Assembly (NCBI GenBank): GCA_964502145.1
Contig: CAZCVI010000028.1
Span: forward strand, 18,890-82,889
Source of the DNA: CAZCVI01 sp964502145
GTDB taxonomy: Bacteria; Acidobacteriota; Aminicenantia; UBA2199
Direction: 5' to 3'
Length of the DNA stretch: 64,000 nt
Of this stretch, positions 7,876-16,746 are shown piece after piece. The position numbers and the translations under genes were made by a program. The notes beneath the pieces were generated by a model. It worked only from the letters and a program-made list of their open reading frames with translations. It was not told the DNA's origin and ran no database searches. Within the stretch, counting starts at the first letter, position 1. Each line of letters starts with the position of its first letter.

Positions 7876-8052
7876 TCAAAAATATGCAAAAAAAAAATAT
7901 TTTTTTGGGAGGAGTAGGATAAAAAGCGGTGAGCCGGTTCACAAAATCTTTGGCGAACGAAAAAAATGGCAAGTGACATATGGGCAGGGAGTACTGGGAC
8001 GGGTTAATTCTTGGGGAGTTGGTAAACGAGGACTTCATTTTTAAAAGAAGGG

Positions 8053-8150
8053 CCCACGAATTACACGAATTACCACGAATTAAAAGGAAATAGAAGGAAA
8101 TCAAAGTCTTTTTTCCGATAAATTCGTGGAAATTCGTGAAATTCGTGGGG
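8053..8150. repeat. Inverted repeat of the CACGAATT type
   Basis: CCCACGAATTACACGAATTA opens an approximately 29-base left arm, mirrored by AATTCGTGGAAATTCGTG and ATTCGTGGGG on the right about 40 bases away. The gap from 7876 to 8315 holds no supported gene; this dispersed inverted repeat is the main thing in it. A related copy is at 32412-32512. Confidence 0.7.
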
Positions 8151-8315
8151 AATCTTTTTCTTTGTTTCATCTATTGCTTATGGGCTGAACAGTTACAGAA
8201 ATTTTTAAACCATCATCCCAGCAGTTCGCCTATCCACTTTTATGTCCTGTCTCGTTTTTTAATCTACAGCAACGAAAACAGGACTTAAAAGCGAGGAAGT
8301 ATCACTATAATATAA

Positions 8316-8789
8316 CTAGGGTCTTATGAAGTAATAACTGGCGACTTTATTTTTTTCGAGTTTGATCACTACAGGCGTCGCTGGGGTGCGGATATAATGG
8401 TAGAAATTAGCTTTTTTTAAGACATAGAAGGGGGAGTATCGTTGTGTTGTGGACCAACCAGCAGCTTCATCAAGACGATCATTAAGAATAATGGCAATCA
8501 CATGTTGACCTGCTGTTTTAAGCTTTTGCAAGTCTTCCAAACCACGATAAATACAGGAGTAACAGTCAGCACGATCAAAAATCAGACAGTAAGTGGGGCC
8601 TTTTTCCCCAATTATTGTGTCAAAGGGAATTTCTGTGCCACTTAAATCGGTGAGTTTGAGCTTGTGAAGGTCGACAATGGTCACGAGTGGGTTGGATTTT
8701 GGAATGACATATTTATAAGCCACAACAACACCAATAGCCACTATAAAAATAAAAATAGCCAAGTTGGTGAGCCAATACTGGGTCTTCAT
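8316..8789 (-). CDS. Membrane-anchored thioredoxin-like protein
   Basis: This is a 157-residue protein with one N-terminal membrane anchor (LAIFIFIVAIGVVVAYKYV). It has a thioredoxin-fold core in which YCLIFDRADCYSCIYRGLE carries a CxxC redox pair (CYSC), followed by HVIAIILND and a cis-Pro-type segment TPATPVVIK. It probably acts as an oxidoreductase outside the cytoplasmic membrane. Its ATG overlaps the propeller stop by four bases (ATGA), so it is the third gene of the peptide/propeller/thioredoxin unit. A role in handling the Cys of the small peptide encoded two genes upstream is plausible but inferred. Confidence 0.75.
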   Translation of the reverse strand: MKTQYWLTNLAIFIFIVAIGVVVAYKYVIPKSNPLVTIVDLHKLKLTDLSGTEIPFDTIIGEKGPTYCLIFDRADCYSCIYRGLEDLQKLKTAGQHVIAIILNDRLDEAAGWSTTQRYSPFYVLKKANFYHYIRTPATPVVIKLEKNKVASYYFIRP

Positions 8790-9856
8790 TTCTTGCTCAC
8801 AAAACTATATATATTAATAATACACTCTTCGGTGTCGTCGTCAAGCCCAGGATTGCCATTTTGATATGTATAGTACTTGCCATCCTTGACGTCAAGCAGG
8901 TAATCGTCCAGAAACACGGTTTTCTCCAGTTTAAAACTATCTGCATTATAAAAAAGCAGGGCAAATTTTTTCATTTTGGGGTTGGCGGTGCGTATTTGTA
9001 CCACGAGAGTATTACCATCCACTACCATTTCTTGGACAGAAGAATACCCCATTTCCCATTCATCAAACAATACAAAATGTTTTCCAAAACCCTTCTTCAT
9101 AATATTTTCATCCCAGGCGTAGAACGTTTCAGGCATCTTCTTATAAAAGGAAGGGGCTTCCAGTTGAACTTCTTTTGCCACTGCCAGGGTATTGGTAGAA
9201 ATTGCAGAGACTTTAAGTTCATTGGCGGGCATAAAAAAGACTCTATCCGAATGGTATCCAGCCAAATGGTATTTCAGTTCAATCAGGAAAGTGGGATTAT
9301 CAAAGGATTTTTGTATTAACTGCTTCAAGGAATCTCCATTCTCGGCATACACCTTCAAGTGGGAATATTTCTTATAAAAAGTCTTAAGCGGACCAGTCTC
9401 ATCACTTATCCCCTCCATGCCAGAGATGAAAAATTTCCCATCGTAAAAAAGCCCTTCCCTGATAATATGGGCCCATATCCCTCTTTTCAACCATTTTGTT
9501 TCCTTCCAGACATAATTCTCGCCTTTCCTGGTGAACACTTTGATTTTATCTGTCTGCTCCACTATAGCCAAATCACCCTTGTAGAAAAATCCAGCTCTTG
9601 TTAGGGTCAAATCATTTGGGGCCTGTCCAAAAAATCCGAACTTTGTTATTTTATTGGGTGTCATGACCATACTATACCCACGACCCATCGCGGCTACCAA
9701 GTTGTTATCCTTATCAATGAAAGAAAATGTATCATGGGTTAATAACTCATCATGTTTCCACTGGCCTACCCGTTTAAACTCCGCATTATTTTGTGAAAAT
9801 AGGGGTGATAGTATTACGAAGAAAAAAACCATCCCCACTGTAAGTGATTTATTCAT
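8786..9856 (-). CDS. Secreted six-bladed beta-propeller-like protein (copy 2)
   Basis: The 356-residue paralogue of the 6519-7589 protein has a signal peptide (MVFFFVILSPLFSQN) and the same strand-repeat layout (TFSFIDKDNNLVAAM, KVFTRKGENYVWKETKWL, DGKFFISGMEG). The C-terminal third, with DSFKLEKTVFLDDYLLDVKD, is nearly identical between copies while the middle diverges. It lies between a small Cys-containing exported peptide (upstream) and a thioredoxin-like protein (overlapping downstream). The start has CGGAGG eleven bases upstream. Ligand and function are unknown. Confidence 0.75.
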   Translation of the reverse strand: MNKSLTVGMVFFFVILSPLFSQNNAEFKRVGQWKHDELLTHDTFSFIDKDNNLVAAMGRGYSMVMTPNKITKFGFFGQAPNDLTLTRAGFFYKGDLAIVEQTDKIKVFTRKGENYVWKETKWLKRGIWAHIIREGLFYDGKFFISGMEGISDETGPLKTFYKKYSHLKVYAENGDSLKQLIQKSFDNPTFLIELKYHLAGYHSDRVFFMPANELKVSAISTNTLAVAKEVQLEAPSFYKKMPETFYAWDENIMKKGFGKHFVLFDEWEMGYSSVQEMVVDGNTLVVQIRTANPKMKKFALLFYNADSFKLEKTVFLDDYLLDVKDGKYYTYQNGNPGLDDDTEECIINIYSFVSKK

Positions 9857-9931
9857 TTATCCTGAAACCTCCGCTTGTTTATTTATTAAAAACTGGATTC
9901 TGCTGAAACCTTTACAGCAAACGCCTAGCTA

Positions 9932-10132
9932 CTAATTCCCATAATGGACATTACATGCGCAATAGACAGGAACCATCGGGCATTCACACACTGGAATATC
10001 TCCATATCTTGTCGTCCACCCAGGGTAAAATACCTCTATTGCCTCGCCTTTCTCAGGCAACACAATCAGCACAGCCAAAACTGCCAACAAAAAGACCATG
10101 ATTATCACGTTCACTCGAATTCTCTTCTTCAT
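9932..10132 (-). CDS. Small exported Cys-containing peptide (66 aa)
   Basis: The 66-codon gene has an excellent AAGGAGG site. The product has a basic start, a single hydrophobic helix (VIIMVFLLAVLAVLIVL) with a likely cleavage region near GEAIE, and a short mature tail with four Cys as two C-x-C pairs (VCECPMVPVYCACNVHYGN). The next gene is the propeller, then the thioredoxin-like protein. The small signal-bearing peptide with terminal Cys pairs beside a propeller recalls the NVEALA peptides of Bacteroidota, but this exact family is not one I recognise. It is driven by the shared TTTACT/TACAAT promoter 90 bases upstream. Confidence 0.7.
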   Translation of the reverse strand: MKKRIRVNVIIMVFLLAVLAVLIVLPEKGEAIEVFYPGWTTRYGDIPVCECPMVPVYCACNVHYGN

Positions 10133-10225
10133 CCTAAAACCTCCTTGTTTTTTTAAATTTCTCTATCTATCAGCAGAACCCAGCTCTGTTCACATTGAGT
10201 TTATGAAACTCCTTTTAAAAAAGGG

Positions 10226-10254
10226 ATTGTATCATAGGCAATTTAAAAAGTAAA
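10226..10254 (-). promoter_or_regulatory. Promoter of peptide/propeller/thioredoxin unit 2
   Basis: Minus strand: TTTACT (10254-10249), a 17-base spacer ending CCTATGA, then TACAAT (10231-10226). The CCTATGATA core is shared with the RiPP operon promoter. Confidence 0.7.
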
Positions 10255-10320
10255 TGCAAAATTGACATAAAAAAAAATTCTTTGGGAATCGATTGATTCA
10301 AATAAATCCTGGGACAAGGG

Positions 10321-10379
10321 AATGGGAGGAATGGGAGGAATGGGAATTATGGGAAGTATGGGAAGTATGGGAATGGGCA
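10321..10379. repeat. 9-bp-periodic repeat, GGGAATTAT family (one arm only)
   Basis: Six GGGA-type 9- to 10-mers stand in a row without the inverted arm or the AAACAAAAAT centre. The rest of 10133-10539 shows only the promoter described above. Confidence 0.7.
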
Positions 10380-10539
10380 ATAGGCATTTATTTATAAACT
10401 GGCAGGAATTTTTTGATTTAGGATTGGTGTGAATGAATGGGCTATAGCCGTATCTTTTATGAAACTTAGTCGTTTCTTTAAGTTTGAGGGCTTTGACTTA
10501 AACTTTTTCAAATTTTATTCGATTTTCTTTAATTTTTGC

Positions 10540-10568
10540 TTGACAATATGATTTTGTTGGTATAGAAT
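10540..10568 (+). promoter_or_regulatory. Promoter of the second membrane-fusion/HTH operon
   Basis: TTGACA (10540-10545), 17-base spacer, TAGAAT (10563-10568). The transcript should start near 10575, leaving a leader of about 320 bases before the first supported start at 10897. The leader is A-rich and its 111-codon frame has no coding character. Confidence 0.65.
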
Positions 10569-10896
10569 AATGGCATGATTTATAGAATTGGAATTTCGGC
10601 AAGCAAGAGGACGCCCAAATGCGGTAACAAAACTGCCCTTGGATGGGGAAAACCATTTATAAAAGAACTCGAAATAACAAAACCAGCCACCACTGGAAGA
10701 AAAACAGCCAGCCATACACATTCAAAGAGAGCGATAGCGTTTAACTTTAAAGGAATTTCCAACGCCCCTAAAAAAAGTAACGCGCAGCAACTGAAGCATT
10801 CGCGAAACAACAGAAGCAAAACCAATACCGCCCTTATACTGGACCGCAAACCCAGTAACCATATAAAAAAAACCACAATACAAAGGAGAATTAACA

Positions 10897-12219
10897 ATGA
10901 AAAAAATTAGGTTTTTTAAAGACTTATTTATCTTGGAAACAAAACGATTCCTAACCCAGCACAAGGTGCAGCTTTTACTGTTCCTCGCGATTGGTGTTTT
11001 GTGTGCGCTCCTAAACACTGAACAAAACACCTGGGAATTAAAAGACTATCGGAGTGGGTTCTTTATCCTGGCATCACTGATACTGATAGGACTGGGCTAC
11101 ACGACCTTTCACGAGAACTCAAACAAAATACCCTACCTTAAAACACTGACAACTCTCTCATCTGAACAAAACGTTTTTAAATTGATAATCCAAACAGGAT
11201 TACTGGGACTCGTGCCACTGCTTTTTACGGCGTTACTGGCTGTTGGCATGATAGGCGAATGGGCAAAACTTGCCCTAACTCCATATTATATATTATATAT
11301 GTCTCTCTTTTTAATAGATGTCTGCCTGTTGGCAACTCTATACTTCATAGTGGGAGTCGTGATCTCACTGTTTGAGTTCCCACCCCAAACACAACAATGG
11401 GGCGGAGTTCTGTTGCTGCTGATCACGACACTACTAAACAATACGATTTTTGGCCCACTAAGAAACGAACACAATTATCCACTAGGAACAATGGTACTGT
11501 TTACACTAGGTTTGACTGTTGTACTACCGATATTAATCAAATATGGCTATCATATATTCATCGCGTGGCTTTATAAAGTCAAGAATCAAGGAGACAAGCC
11601 AATTGATTTCTACCTGGATTTGAATCCACAGAAGCTGAATATATTCAAGCTAGGAGGAATACGAAACGCAGACATCATCTTTACTCTGCTACGGGGCTAC
11701 GGACACCTTGTAGATACAGGAGTCTTTGAAGGCCAATTGAAAATTAACGAAACAGAAATACAGGAAGGAGTTGATTTTATATACTTATGCCCACCAGAAA
11801 TGCTACCTGATGAAAAAACAGTAGGAGAATGGCTGAACTGGCTCAATTCCCTAACTGGAATACACAAGAAAACCATGGTAGACGCATTACCAACAGAATT
11901 ACAAGATAAACTACATTATCATATAAAACAATTACCAGCGAATCAACGAATGAGTTTAACTCTGGCTCTGGCTGAGATAAAAGATACACCAATTTATTTC
12001 TTCCACGACACAGTGAATGGTCTAGACATTAACGGGAATATAGAATTCTTGGAAGCATTAGAGAATCTAGAAAAAAAAGGCAAAGTAGTTTTATTTTTAT
12101 CATCCGATATGGAGCTTCATACAATAGAAGCGAAAAACGAAGGCGTAGCGCCCGATCACTACTGGAGAGTCGGGGTGAGTCTTCGCCGAGATATTTTAAC
12201 CACCCAAGCATGCTCATGA
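10897..12219 (+). CDS. Membrane protein fused to a degenerate ABC nucleotide-binding domain (copy 2)
   Basis: The 440-residue product has six or so membrane helices in residues 20-225 (ABC-2-like), then a cytoplasmic domain from about 245. That domain keeps the order of an ABC ATPase: GQLKINETEIQEGVDFIYLC (Q-loop side), LPANQRMSLTLALAEI in the signature position, TPIYFFHDTVNGLD for Walker B/D-loop, and VVLFLSSDM for the switch strand. There is no Walker A lysine motif, LSGGQ is lost and the catalytic Glu is replaced, so ATPase activity is unlikely. It is a shorter relative of the 3141-5153 protein and is likewise paired with a HTH regulator, here downstream. The ribosome site AAAGGAG is good. 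A full ATPase partner is not nearby. Confidence 0.75.
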   Translation: MKKIRFFKDLFILETKRFLTQHKVQLLLFLAIGVLCALLNTEQNTWELKDYRSGFFILASLILIGLGYTTFHENSNKIPYLKTLTTLSSEQNVFKLIIQTGLLGLVPLLFTALLAVGMIGEWAKLALTPYYILYMSLFLIDVCLLATLYFIVGVVISLFEFPPQTQQWGGVLLLLITTLLNNTIFGPLRNEHNYPLGTMVLFTLGLTVVLPILIKYGYHIFIAWLYKVKNQGDKPIDFYLDLNPQKLNIFKLGGIRNADIIFTLLRGYGHLVDTGVFEGQLKINETEIQEGVDFIYLCPPEMLPDEKTVGEWLNWLNSLTGIHKKTMVDALPTELQDKLHYHIKQLPANQRMSLTLALAEIKDTPIYFFHDTVNGLDINGNIEFLEALENLEKKGKVVLFLSSDMELHTIEAKNEGVAPDHYWRVGVSLRRDILTTQACS

Positions 12220-12252
12220 TTTATAATTTAAACCTCTTAGAAGATAAAAGGT

Positions 12253-12270
12253 GCGGGGCATTTGCCCCGC
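12253..12270 (+). other. GC hairpin between membrane-fusion and HTH genes
   Basis: GCGGGGC and GCCCCGC pair perfectly around ATTT in the 100-base space between the two genes. No T-run follows directly, so it could lower expression of the downstream regulator or stabilise the upstream message. Confidence 0.5.
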
Positions 12271-12322
12271 GCTGCTTCATAGCAAAACAAAACAAAAACA
12301 AAAAAATTACCTGGAGGGTAAC

Positions 12323-12769
12323 ATGGATTCAGCAATAACAAAAATGTATAAGGAAAGCGGAAAACGATTGACGCAAATCAGAACCTTGATGGGCAAAAGC
12401 CTTAAAGAATTTGCCACTGACCTGCAAATCACAGTGACTGAACTAAAAGGCATCGAAGCTGGGAGACGAAAAAATATCTATTTAAGCCTTTCACATATCT
12501 ACGAGGCTTACGGAATTAATTTCGCCTGGCTATCAACCGGGAAACAAAATGTGTTTGAAACACATGGCTCTAAAGTACCCACTGAAATCTACAATCTGGT
12601 GAACATGCTGCCTTTCATGGATGAAAAGTACAAAAATATCTCCTGGCTGATTTATGCGATGGAAAATCCTTCCCAAAAAGAACTCCTGCTAACCACAGGG
12701 CAAAATGTAGTTAAATCAATTGAATTAATGACAGAACAAGGGAAATTCTATACAGACGATACGGAATAA
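12323..12769 (+). CDS. HTH regulator paired with the membrane-fusion protein (copy 2)
   Basis: I chose ATG 12323 because CTGGAGG lies seven bases upstream; the frame extends further without support. The 148-residue product starts with an XRE-like HTH (RLTQIRTLMGKSLKEFATDL, TVTELKGIEAGRRKN, LSHIYEAYGINFAWLSTG). It ends with a segment around YKNISWLIYAMENP that parallels the regulator at 5890-6396. The recognition helix is less canonical than in copy 1. It probably regulates its own operon or the neighbouring peptide units. Confidence 0.7.
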   Translation: MDSAITKMYKESGKRLTQIRTLMGKSLKEFATDLQITVTELKGIEAGRRKNIYLSLSHIYEAYGINFAWLSTGKQNVFETHGSKVPTEIYNLVNMLPFMDEKYKNISWLIYAMENPSQKELLLTTGQNVVKSIELMTEQGKFYTDDTE

Positions 12770-12771
12770 AT

Positions 12772-12898
12772 TAAAAGAAGACCACAGATTACACAGATTA
12801 AAATGATTGACACAGATTAAAAGATGGTTATGACAAAAAAGAAAAAAACCTATCAGGGTAATCATTTTAATCTGTGTAATCTGTGGTCTTCTTTTAAG
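12772..12898. repeat. Inverted repeat of the CCACAGATTACACAGATT type
   Basis: TTAAAAGAAGACCACAGATT and its continuation to AAAATGATT (about 38 bases) are repeated as a perfect inverted copy ending CTTCTTTTAA, with about 45 bases between the arms. It lies between converging genes and could act as a bidirectional terminator. A single arm recurs at 40203-40240. Confidence 0.8.
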
Positions 12899-12905
12899 TG
12901 GTGGG

Positions 12906-15900
12906 CTAATCTTTTTCTTTTGGTTTAGGCTTATTTAATAGCGCGGTGAGGAAATTTGTACGGGGTTGAATTTCTTTTCTGACATCAATAAACCAACCAC
13001 TTACCCATCTTAGAAACTTCTGGACACTCTCGACTTGGTCATGGGGGTTTATTTTACCGTCGGTTAAGAGATTATAATAGCGGTTAAAAGTAGTTGGCAC
13101 TTGCATAAAACGAAAATTGGGTCCAAGACACATGTGACTAAAACTATGCCGCGACAAAAACCACTGGATAAAAAGTTGGATACATGCGGGACTGGCTGCA
13201 AACGTGACGTTTCTAAGCAGGTTGAACATCATGATCTCCAAGTTAATGATTTCCTTGGGTCTTAACGTGGGTCTGGCGATCCAATAGGAAAGAATATCGA
13301 CTAACCACTGGTCTGCTACAAGCGGGTTTTGAATGTGATCTCTGAGCAAATTCGAAAGCTTAAAAAGTACCTCGTTATAATTAGCATACGTTTGACACCA
13401 AAAAATAATATCCATTAACGTTTGCTGGGGCATATCTTTGGTACGGGAAATGCGCTTGATCACAAAATCAGCATCCTTTTTATCCTTAAAAAGACTAAGC
13501 CACTTAAACGCATTTTGTTTAATAGGCGTCAAATCATTGGTACAATGCAACCACGCTTTAATCACATACGTGGCCTCATAACAATCATAAAAATTATCCA
13601 ACCATAAAAAAACAAATGGCTCAACATCCTGCGACATTCTCCCATAATTAAGCCATGTATTAAGCACAAAACTGGTTTCTTCCTTTAAAAGGGGATAACG
13701 AGTTAACCAAGGAGTAATATACGGTTTGACGAAAATAGGATCCCCGCCAGCTTCCAACCACGCTTTAATCATAAAACTGGTGTCTACTTCCAAGGGGAAT
13801 GCATCAAGCCATTGCACGAGGGAACTTTTAACGGCCTGGGGGTTACCTTCTGCTTCCAACCACAAGATAATTATATTCTTGGCTTCGATTTTCTGGCCAG
13901 GGATATCAAGCCACTTCTCCAAGGCATTACGAATAATGGATTTATCACCGCCAGCAGCAAACCACGCTTGCAGTAAAAATCGCGCTTGTTTAGTATTAGC
14001 AAAACTAAACAACCATATAACCAATGGATTTTCTACATCAGCGGGAATACCACCGGCTTCCAACCACGCCTGAAGAACAAAACACGCATCCATTACACTG
14101 GGAAAACAATTTAACCATATAGTAATGGCTTTTTTGACTTCCTCTTTGTCACCTCCAGCTCTAAGCCAAGCCTGAATCATAAAACTGGCCTGAGTCACTT
14201 TGGGAAAAAGAGTCAACCATGTTTCCACAATCTTTTTAACTCCGACAGTATCTCCACCCGCATTAAGCCACGCTTTAATCACAAAACTGGTTTCTATTTC
14301 AGCGGGGAATTGCTGCAACCATAATTCAAATGCGGGTCTGATATATTCTTTATCACCACCAGCATCAAGCCACGCTTTGATCACATAACAAGAATCAATG
14401 GCGTTTTGGAAAGTCTTAAGCCATATCTCGAGCGCATTTTTAAGGATTTCTTTCTCGCCGCCGACATGGAGCCACAATTGCAGGACAAAAGTGGCTTCAA
14501 GGAGATTAGGATAATGCTGAAGCCAAATGTCCACGGCATTTTTAACCTGCTCTTTGTCACCACCAGCTTCAAGCCACGCCTGAATCACCAGACCCGCTTC
14601 CTGGAGGTGAGGATACATGGCGAGCCATATCGGTAATGCGTTCTTAACTGTCTCTTTGTGGCCCCCAGCTTTGAGCCACGCCTGAATCACAAGACCAGCT
14701 TCTGAAATATCAGGATAAACATGGAACCAAATGTCCAAGGCTTGATTAACCACTTCTTTGTCACCGCCAGCTTTGAGCCACGCGACAAAAACAAGGGCAC
14801 ACGCTTTATCTTCACTGTAATGCTGCACGCTTTGGGTTACAATTTCTTCTAAACGGGGGCCACCTTCCCACAGCAAGGGTGTTGTTCCAAAAAGATGCAA
14901 ATAGGTGGACAATATATCTAAACGAATCGTATTCTCTTCACGATAATTTTTAAATAACTGGGGATGAGCAGGAAACCAAAGCTGGAGAATGTCGTGGAGA
15001 TTTTCTTTTATCTCTTCAGAGAGTTCGCCGTTTTTCTTTTTTAGCACGAAAAAATGCAAGAGTTCACTCAGGGTGGGGGTAAAATCTTCTGCGGTGATCA
15101 CATTAGCGAAAAAGTCGCGAAACTGGGTGATCAAGTTGATTTTTTCTTCCTGGGTGAGCAATGAAGTGAGCATAAACGCGCCGGATAACCGGTCACGATG
15201 TAAACGAATAAGATCAGAAAAGAGCGTGTAGAAAAAAGACGGGGCTACTTTGGCCGCAACCCAAGTCGAAATCCGCTCAAACGCGGTAAAACAAGAGGGA
15301 AAAGAATCATGTTCGACAGCAAAATGGAATAGCTCCTGTATTTCCTGGGAGAACTCTTTATTAGCAGTTTCAAGATGATATTTAAGCATCTCATCGGCGA
15401 TTCTGGGGTGGATGATGCGCAGGCCTTTGAATGCGGAAATAGTGTTATCGGTGCGGAAGTTGTTTTCTTCTTCCTCTTGGAGCCAGCCGTATTGGATTAA
15501 ATTGGCTATAATCGCATGGTAAGTGCCGGGCAATATCCTGATAACACTGGCTGAAGCAGGCATGAGAGGGAAAAGGTAACGGGCTTCACGGCAATCACGC
15601 TGCTGGGAAAGCAAATCACTGGCAGGAAAAGATAATAACAAACGGGTGTTCAACCAAGAACCAAAATCACTGGTTTCTTCCACCTGCTTCTTGGGGTATT
15701 TCTCTTTGTACTTGCTCTGGAGATAAGCCAAAAACAAGGCAAAGGATGGGGGATAAGTAAAAAAACTGTCTTCCAAAGGAATAACTGCCTTTTTTTTCTC
15801 TAAGATTTTTTTAGCCACATCACTTCTGTACTCGGTTTCAGTGCAATCGGGATGAAGAAGGCGGTATTCCTGGAAACTAATATACGGATGATTTTCAAGA

Positions 15901-16673
15901 TAATCAGTGAACCGTGGATTGCGTTTTTTTCGCGGTGTGGGGGGGAGTAGGTCAGGTTCATCAAGGGGTAGAGACTCGGTTTCGCTTTCTTCATCGTCTT
16001 CATCGGTATATGTTTCAGTAACAGGGGGAGTTTTTGCGTTCACCCATTTTTGATAGAGAGCCGGGTTCTGTTCTAACCATTCTTTTAAGTGCTGCCAAGC
16101 AAAGAGCGTAATTTTTAGAGTGGCAAGATGCGATAATCCCGTATCTTTAGCCAATTGGCGGAAGGTTTTTTGCAGCAGTTTTTCCAATTGGTCCTTTTCA
16201 TCATCGGTACAAGAACACGAGATACAATATATATACTCTGTAACACGGTTATCGCGCCAGATGCGGAAACGATCATAACATGCCGCACCAATAGCCGTGT
16301 CGCTGAGTTCCAAAATCTCTTCAAGGTTTGCTGTAAGAAACTTGATCCCTGTTTTGGTTTCAATAATGTTCTTTCGTTCCCTGCATTCTCCTATAATAAG
16401 ATGGCTATTGGCTTCAATTCCAGAAAAGTGTATAGTCCCATCAGTACCGGGAGTATCAAAACGGGAGAGTTCTGGCACGCGGGGTTGAAGGTGGGCCTGA
16501 ACAATATCAAGGGTCAGTTGCAGAAACGCGTCAGCCTCGGTAGACTTACGGGGAAACAATGCGATGCGCTCAGGCCGGAAAATATGCCAGCCAAAAGAAG
16601 ATAAATCTTTCTGGTCAGGGTTGTTCTTGGCTAACGAATGACTAGAAACAGTATGCTGCATTATGGTCACCAT
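12906..16673 (-). CDS. Giant solenoid protein with 34-residue repeats and nuclease-like N-terminus
   Basis: The 1255-residue protein has a run of 13-14 repeats at about residues 620-1070. The unit is 34 residues with consensus A-x-FVIxAWLxAGGDKExVKNALxIWLxxFP; examples are VIQAWLEAGGDKEQVKNAV and VIKAWLNAGGDTVGVKKIV. The helix-turn-helix pattern of this length resembles TPR/HEAT-like alpha-solenoids, but the WLxAGGDK signature is not one I can assign. Residues 75-101 (PGTDGTIHF, then IIGECRERK) recall the GxDG...(E/Q)xK of restriction-endonuclease-fold domains, with Asp78 and Glu96 as possible metal ligands; the usual Lys is displaced, so activity is uncertain. Residues 215-250 are an acidic/Pro-rich linker. 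A 140-residue protein precedes it and a restriction-modification pair lies beyond, so a defence role is possible. Confidence 0.75.
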   Translation of the reverse strand: MVTIMQHTVSSHSLAKNNPDQKDLSSFGWHIFRPERIALFPRKSTEADAFLQLTLDIVQAHLQPRVPELSRFDTPGTDGTIHFSGIEANSHLIIGECRERKNIIETKTGIKFLTANLEEILELSDTAIGAACYDRFRIWRDNRVTEYIYCISCSCTDDEKDQLEKLLQKTFRQLAKDTGLSHLATLKITLFAWQHLKEWLEQNPALYQKWVNAKTPPVTETYTDEDDEESETESLPLDEPDLLPPTPRKKRNPRFTDYLENHPYISFQEYRLLHPDCTETEYRSDVAKKILEKKKAVIPLEDSFFTYPPSFALFLAYLQSKYKEKYPKKQVEETSDFGSWLNTRLLLSFPASDLLSQQRDCREARYLFPLMPASASVIRILPGTYHAIIANLIQYGWLQEEEENNFRTDNTISAFKGLRIIHPRIADEMLKYHLETANKEFSQEIQELFHFAVEHDSFPSCFTAFERISTWVAAKVAPSFFYTLFSDLIRLHRDRLSGAFMLTSLLTQEEKINLITQFRDFFANVITAEDFTPTLSELLHFFVLKKKNGELSEEIKENLHDILQLWFPAHPQLFKNYREENTIRLDILSTYLHLFGTTPLLWEGGPRLEEIVTQSVQHYSEDKACALVFVAWLKAGGDKEVVNQALDIWFHVYPDISEAGLVIQAWLKAGGHKETVKNALPIWLAMYPHLQEAGLVIQAWLEAGGDKEQVKNAVDIWLQHYPNLLEATFVLQLWLHVGGEKEILKNALEIWLKTFQNAIDSCYVIKAWLDAGGDKEYIRPAFELWLQQFPAEIETSFVIKAWLNAGGDTVGVKKIVETWLTLFPKVTQASFMIQAWLRAGGDKEEVKKAITIWLNCFPSVMDACFVLQAWLEAGGIPADVENPLVIWLFSFANTKQARFLLQAWFAAGGDKSIIRNALEKWLDIPGQKIEAKNIIILWLEAEGNPQAVKSSLVQWLDAFPLEVDTSFMIKAWLEAGGDPIFVKPYITPWLTRYPLLKEETSFVLNTWLNYGRMSQDVEPFVFLWLDNFYDCYEATYVIKAWLHCTNDLTPIKQNAFKWLSLFKDKKDADFVIKRISRTKDMPQQTLMDIIFWCQTYANYNEVLFKLSNLLRDHIQNPLVADQWLVDILSYWIARPTLRPKEIINLEIMMFNLLRNVTFAASPACIQLFIQWFLSRHSFSHMCLGPNFRFMQVPTTFNRYYNLLTDGKINPHDQVESVQKFLRWVSGWFIDVRKEIQPRTNFLTALLNKPKPKEKD

Positions 16674-16746
16674 CCATGGAATATATTTTAAAGGTATCTA
16701 TTATTATACAGGAAAAATCCATTTTGTAAAAGATGAAAAGATAGGC

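Noticed and set aside
10575..10910. A 111-codon frame starting at the predicted transcript start
   Set aside because: It is Lys/Asn/Thr-rich only because the strand is A-rich, overlaps a well-supported start at 10897 and has no recognisable protein features.
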